From: Rhineura floridana
Taxonomy: Eukaryota > Chordata > Lepidosauria > Squamata > Rhineuridae
Assembly (NCBI RefSeq): GCF_030035675.1
Contig: NC_084484.1
Location: forward strand, 184,115,434-184,179,433
Reading direction: 5' to 3'
DNA length: 64,000 nt
The position numbers were made by a program, and so were the translations under genes. Position 1 is the first letter of the stretch. Every line of letters begins with the position of its first letter. The notes beneath the pieces were generated by a model, which was not told the DNA's origin, ran no database searches, and worked only from the letters and a program-made list of their open reading frames with translations. Shown here piece by piece: positions 60,166 to 64,000 of this stretch.

Positions 60166-60630
60166 AAATAATGCCCACTACAGATGGATGTTTCTCATTG
60201 TTCCAATATTAAATTCAATTCTCTACATTTCTGCAGCAATTTGCAAATGTCTTTTTAAAAAAACCAAACAAACCCAAAACCTCATGAAAATTCATCAGTT
60301 ATTTAGTACAATTTTGTCTTAATAAACACATTTTTATGCAAGTTTGACACATTTTTGCAAGCAAGTTTCCCTAATATAATACAATTTTATATGTTATTTT
60401 TGCAGATATATGCGTTTTTATGCATTTTGCACATTTGGTTGAAGAACTGCTTCGCAATGTTTGGAGATGCACTAATTTCAAAGGATAGCTGTGTTTCAGT
60501 TTGCATATTTGTTCCAGAAGTGCAGATTAGGTAGTTTCTCATTACAATTGCAAATGCATTTGAACTTATGCCCCCAGCCCTAACGCCCACAGAGCTGTGC
60601 TTCTTCCTCATCTCCATCAGCTATGTAGTG
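60166..60630. other. Unassigned AT-rich sequence
   Basis: Rich in TTTTTGCA/TTTTATGCA-like oligomers (60300-60440), possibly an old low-complexity repeat. No gene. Confidence 0.4.
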
Positions 60631-60631
60631 G

Positions 60632-60918
60632 CTTTTTCAGGCTGGCCAGTCCGCCCTGCAAATCTCCCATGCCACAGTGGCCTTTTCAGACTAGCCAATC
60701 AGCCCTGCAAATCCCCCATCCTGCAGTGGCCTTTTCAGGCTAGCCAATCGGCCCTGCAAATCCCCCATCCCACAGTGACCTTTTCAGGCTAGCTAGTTGG
60801 CCCTGCAAATCCCTATCCTGCAGTGGCCTTTTCAGGCTAGCTTGTTGGCCCTGCAAATCCCCCATCCTGCAGTGGCCTTTTCAGGCTAGCCAATCGGCCC
60901 TGCAAATCCCCCAGCCCC
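60632..60918 (+). repeat. 49-bp minisatellite, about six units
   Basis: Units start at 60632, 60681, 60730, 60779, 60827 and 60876. The consensus runs CCTTTTCAGGCTAGCCAATC, GGCCCTGCAAATCCCCCATC, CTGCAGTGG. Units differ by a few bases; one is 48 bp. Confidence 0.95.
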
Positions 60919-61505
60919 ACCCCAGATCTATCTGGTTTTGCAGATATCCTCCTTGAACTTAGCCAGTAGTGCTCTCACTGTGGGAGGCAAGGCACAGCCT
61001 CAGATCATGTTTCTCCCCTGCACCCGCAAGCCAAGGAAGGAAGGAAGTGATTTCTTGTGTGCATTCCTCAGTTCTGCAGAAGGGAGGTTGACAAGCTTGG
61101 CCAGGCAGACGCAAAGGAATTGTGGGCAGCTGGGCGCTTTGGTTTGCCCCTGATCAGCTGGCTGTAGCTCCTTTCTGGCACCGAACAATAGCGGCCTTCA
61201 CAAAATAGAGAGGAGGGTCTTGAGCACTGCAGCACCCAATCAAAACCAGGAAGCAGAGGAGGTTGGCTGGCATGTGGGGCGGTTGAGCTGGCCAGGAACA
61301 AAAGGACCCTGCACGGTTGCCTGCAAACCAATTTATGCTCTGCTGCAAGAATGTCCGGGTGGCAAACTCATCAGAGCAGGTCTTTGTTATGCCTGCCCTA
61401 GGCAGCCACCATCCTTCCGAAAGATCTGCTGAAAAGGTGCAGCTGAAGGCTTGCACGTGTGTGCTCATCACTTGATGATGACTCTGCTATCAAGGGATGA
61501 CTGGC
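60919..61505. other. Unassigned sequence
   Basis: No gene recognised. Confidence 0.4.
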
Positions 61506-61509
61506 ATTT

Positions 61510-61840
61510 GGAAGGGGCAAGGCCAACCTTTTCCAGCACGAGGACCATATTTCCTTCAGATCAACCTTCTGGGGACCACCTGCCAGCAGTGGACATGGGC
61601 AGAGCAACAAATGTCGATTTTCCCTGGGTCACAGTAGGCTAGTTTTTACACACACTTGCACAATTCCCTCTCTCTCCTCCATCTGGGCAAGCAAGAGCAT
61701 TATTCAAGGACACACTCCAGCCAGGCGAAAGCACTCAGGGTGCAAGGCTGGGCTACTGAGGGGTATGGCCTGGGAAGAGTTTTGAGGGCCACATGCAAAG
61801 GCCTGGAGGGCCTGAGTTGCCCATCCTTGTCATAAAGAGC
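61510..61840. mobile_element. hAT-like MITE (GGGCCAC type)
   Basis: GGCCAACCTTTTCCAGCACG, AGGACCATATTTCC at the left; GAGGGCCACATGCAAAGGCC, TGGAGGGCCTGAGTTGCCCA at the right. Internal GAGCATTATTCAAGGACACA matches the 57325 copy. Confidence 0.65.
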
Positions 61841-62490
61841 CTTGCTGTCATCGCACACACAGTGTTTGTTCAGTGGAATGGGTCTACACATTCTGCTGAG
61901 GGCCAGCCATCAGGCCCTGGTTCACCTATCCAGCCATGACCAGTGCTGAAATAGCACAGTGGAGGAGAGGCATAACCCCCCATCTCCCCTCCCTCAGATA
62001 AACTCCAGTGTGAACACGGGACCCTCTATGTGTGAATGCCTGATGCTGCTTCAGATTGCCTGACAGCGCTGGAGTTCAAGGCGGTGTGATTCTTCCCTCC
62101 TTTTTGCACAAGTGGCAGTTGTGCGATTGAGCACTCATGCGGCGGACTGGCTCATGCTGGGGCCGTGTGCAGAGCGAAGAGTCCTCGCTGACTCTATCTG
62201 GTTGCAAATGCTTCTGTGGGACTTTGCTTTGGGTGTCACAAATAACACCTCACCCTGTACATAAATGTGTGGGTTCATTTATTTGATAGATTTCTTATAT
62301 CCTACTTTTCCACAAGGCGACTTACAGTATGATTAAAAAACCACAATACCTAAATTGCATGAAAATCATAATCATAGTTAAATAAAACTAAGCCACAGCA
62401 GAGCAAAAACGATGTATCAGGAGATTAAAAACAAGAGGCAAGCCAAATGCTTGCAAAATAATAAATAGTAATGATAATGATAATCTGATA
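61841..62490. other. Unassigned sequence with possible L2 remnant
   Basis: 62275-62345 (TTCATTTATTTGATAGATTT, CTTATATCCTACTTTTCCAC) resembles an old antisense L2 tail. Otherwise nothing recognised. Confidence 0.4.
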
Positions 62491-62494
62491 TATA

Positions 62495-62890
62495 TATAGA
62501 CTCAGAGGAAGGCAATGCTAAACCACCTCTGAATACCTCTTACCACGAAAACCCTACAAACAGAGTATCCAAACTGCAACATGAGATAGTGCTGGAAGAT
62601 GAGACCCCCAGGTCAGAAGGCACTCACTGACCTACTGGGGAAGAACAAAGGACAAGTACAAGTAATGCTGTGGCTAATGACGCAGCTGGGTCAAAGCCGA
62701 AAGGAAGCCCAGAGGCTGATACGCACAGATGTGAAAGGAGAGTCCGGAGTTGTACGACTGATTCCATAAAGGAAGCCACAGATCTGAACTTACAAGATCT
62801 GAACAGGGTGGTTTATAGCAGATGCTGTTGGAGGCTGCTGATTCATAGGGTTCCCAAAAAAATTGTAAGAGATGGGGCAAAGTGCACAGG
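62495..62890 (+). mobile_element. RTE/BovB-type element, degraded
   Basis: Starts with the tail-like block GAGGAAGGCAATGCTAAACC, ACCTCTGAATACC, continues CAAACTGCAACATGAGATAG, TGCTGGAAGATGAGACCCCC and GTACAAGTAATGCTGTGGCT, then GACTGATTCCATAAAGGAAG, CTGAACTTACAAGATCTGAA as in the 27087 copy. The 3' end is worn. Confidence 0.7.
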
Positions 62891-63125
62891 GTAGAGAGTG
62901 CCCCAGTCTGGGGCTGACACAGAGGAGGCCCTGTCCCTTATTCCTGTCACCCACATTTCAACTGGCATTGTGACATGGGATGCCTCCAGACTGTCAGTAT
63001 TTTGCAAGAGGGATTCAAGCGCATACCAGAACTGTAGGTTTGTTCCATACAAGTGAATTAGAGTAATCTGTTGCAACAAATCCACTAAAACAAGCAACAC
63101 TGACCCCCTGGACTTTTTGCAGTTA
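62891..63125. other. Unassigned sequence
   Basis: 62980-63010 (CCTCCAGACTGTCAGTATTT) shows family X flavour; nothing else. Confidence 0.35.
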
Positions 63126-63129
63126 GGAA

Positions 63130-63450
63130 AGTGATGGAGAAATTCACTGAAAAGTGTGGGGTGAAAGAATGATTAAAGGGAAGACGTTTAAACAGCCTGC
63201 AAGCAAATCAGGATGAATGCTTATTGTTATATAACCGCCCTGTAAACAAATCGGAACAAATGCTCCAAAAAGACCAGACGTAGTCTAACCACTGTGTAAG
63301 CTTTGAGCAAGCAAATCGGGGTGAATGCTCAGTAAACAGGTCACCTGGAAGAGTCCTCTTGAGCAGGATTGTGTGGTGGAAGGGTGGTCCTTTAGGGATA
63401 CAAGCCTTAAACTGTTCAGACCATAGAGTGGAATGCAATTATTTGTGGGC
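63130..63450 (-). repeat. Family X repeat, inverted
   Basis: GCAAGCAAATCAGGATGAAT, AACAAATCGGAACAAATGCT and GCAAATCGGGGTGAATGCTC are the reverse complement of the triple motif at 21715-22320 and 25150-25400. Confidence 0.6.
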
Positions 63451-64000
63451 AGGAAAATAATAATGTTTGAAGAGGCGCTGGAGTGCAATCTCAAAGCAAA
63501 TTGCTTTTTCCTGATTGAGTTTACCGTTCCCACACTTGTGGGTAATGTTTGTCTACTTTGCTATGAGAGCGATGAAGCATAATTCATTCGTGTTTACAAA
63601 GCCTTCGAAAATCCTTGAGCAAGCACAGCTGCAGTGGAATTAGTTCCACCAGAGACTTGTTTTCCTTGCAGTGCAGGAGGGTTGCCCATTCTGCAAAAAT
63701 GTTTTCCTGCTCCTTTTTTTTAAAAACAATGCCTCTAGCCCTCATTGTGCACTGGATATATACTCTTGAAACCTAATAACTGTACATTATTTATGCAAAC
63801 CAGCTTTGAGACTACCTTGATCCTAAATGTGCAGGATAATCTTACAGAGATGAAAACATAGGTCCCTGTTCCCAAGGGGATTACAACCAAAATTTTGATA
63901 GCGGTGGAGACAGCCAAGTGAAGGGAAGGAGTGAAAAGATTTGCAAAGACTAATGGGTGTGTGGAAATGCAGTTACATGTCCTTAGGCTTTATTTTAGAT
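63451..64000. other. Unassigned sequence at right edge
   Basis: No gene or repeat recognised; no KCNE3 or PGM2L1 exon visible. Confidence 0.4.

Noticed and set aside
60632-60918. A CRISPR-like array
   Set aside because: Units are contiguous with no unique spacers, in a vertebrate genome; it is a minisatellite.
55132-64000. KCNE3 or PGM2L1 coding exons
   Set aside because: I looked for the conserved KCNE3 end (RSRKVDKRSDPYHVYIKNR) and the PGM2L1 N-terminal motifs in the open frames and found neither.

Overview
The window looks like nuclear DNA of a reptile, most likely a squamate (lizard). It has large introns and two recognisable single-copy vertebrate genes. It is dense in CR1, L2 and RTE/BovB-type LINEs, in tRNA- and 5S-derived SINEs that share a BovB/RTE-like tail, and in hAT and pogo DNA transposons. 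No prokaryotic gene, CRISPR array or operon is present. Repeat family names come from motif recognition without a database, so subfamily names are left open.

Host genes. (1) POLD3 (DNA polymerase delta subunit 3) enters on the minus strand. Coding exons 1-3 lie at 5753-5812, 3823-3878 and 2652-2754, with consensus splice sites and continuous phase, and a CpG-rich promoter lies at about 5750-6140. The rest of the gene runs off the left edge. (2) LIPT2 (mitochondrial octanoyltransferase) is complete on the plus strand in two coding exons (33055-33532 and 35827-36053, 234 aa) with both LipB-type catalytic residues. (3) A TATA box, a GC-rich island and a strong splice donor at 54853-55131 look like the promoter and first, probably non-coding, exon of another plus-strand gene. 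Vertebrate gene order POLD3-LIPT2-KCNE3 makes KCNE3 the first candidate, but no KCNE3 coding sequence was found before the right edge.

Layout. 1-6200: POLD3 5' half, with L2, CR1 and MIR-like insertions in its introns. 6367-8430: two hAT transposon fragments in opposite orientation and a fossil LTR. 8622-12520: near full-length CR1 (ORF1 esterase plus ORF2). 12535-27300: mosaic of MITEs, L2 ends, SINEs (including an intact 5S rRNA-derived SINE with target duplication) and a broken CR1 ORF1. 27572-32600: second long CR1, abutting a degraded L2. 32890-36460: LIPT2. 36690-42200: repeats and a 179-bp local duplication around a CR1 piece. 42213-48975: long L2 split by a structurally complete pogo/Tigger-like transposon (43109-47035) with an intact 450-aa transposase and a 271-bp internal tandem array. 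49000-64000: SINEs, MITEs, the candidate promoter, a 49-bp minisatellite and sparse unrecognised sequence.

The best candidates for something new are the pogo-like element with its internal repeat array, the 5S-SINE/tRNA-SINE/RTE set sharing one 3' tail, a hAT foldback MITE carrying four YY1-like sites, and the repeat-filled first intron of LIPT2.
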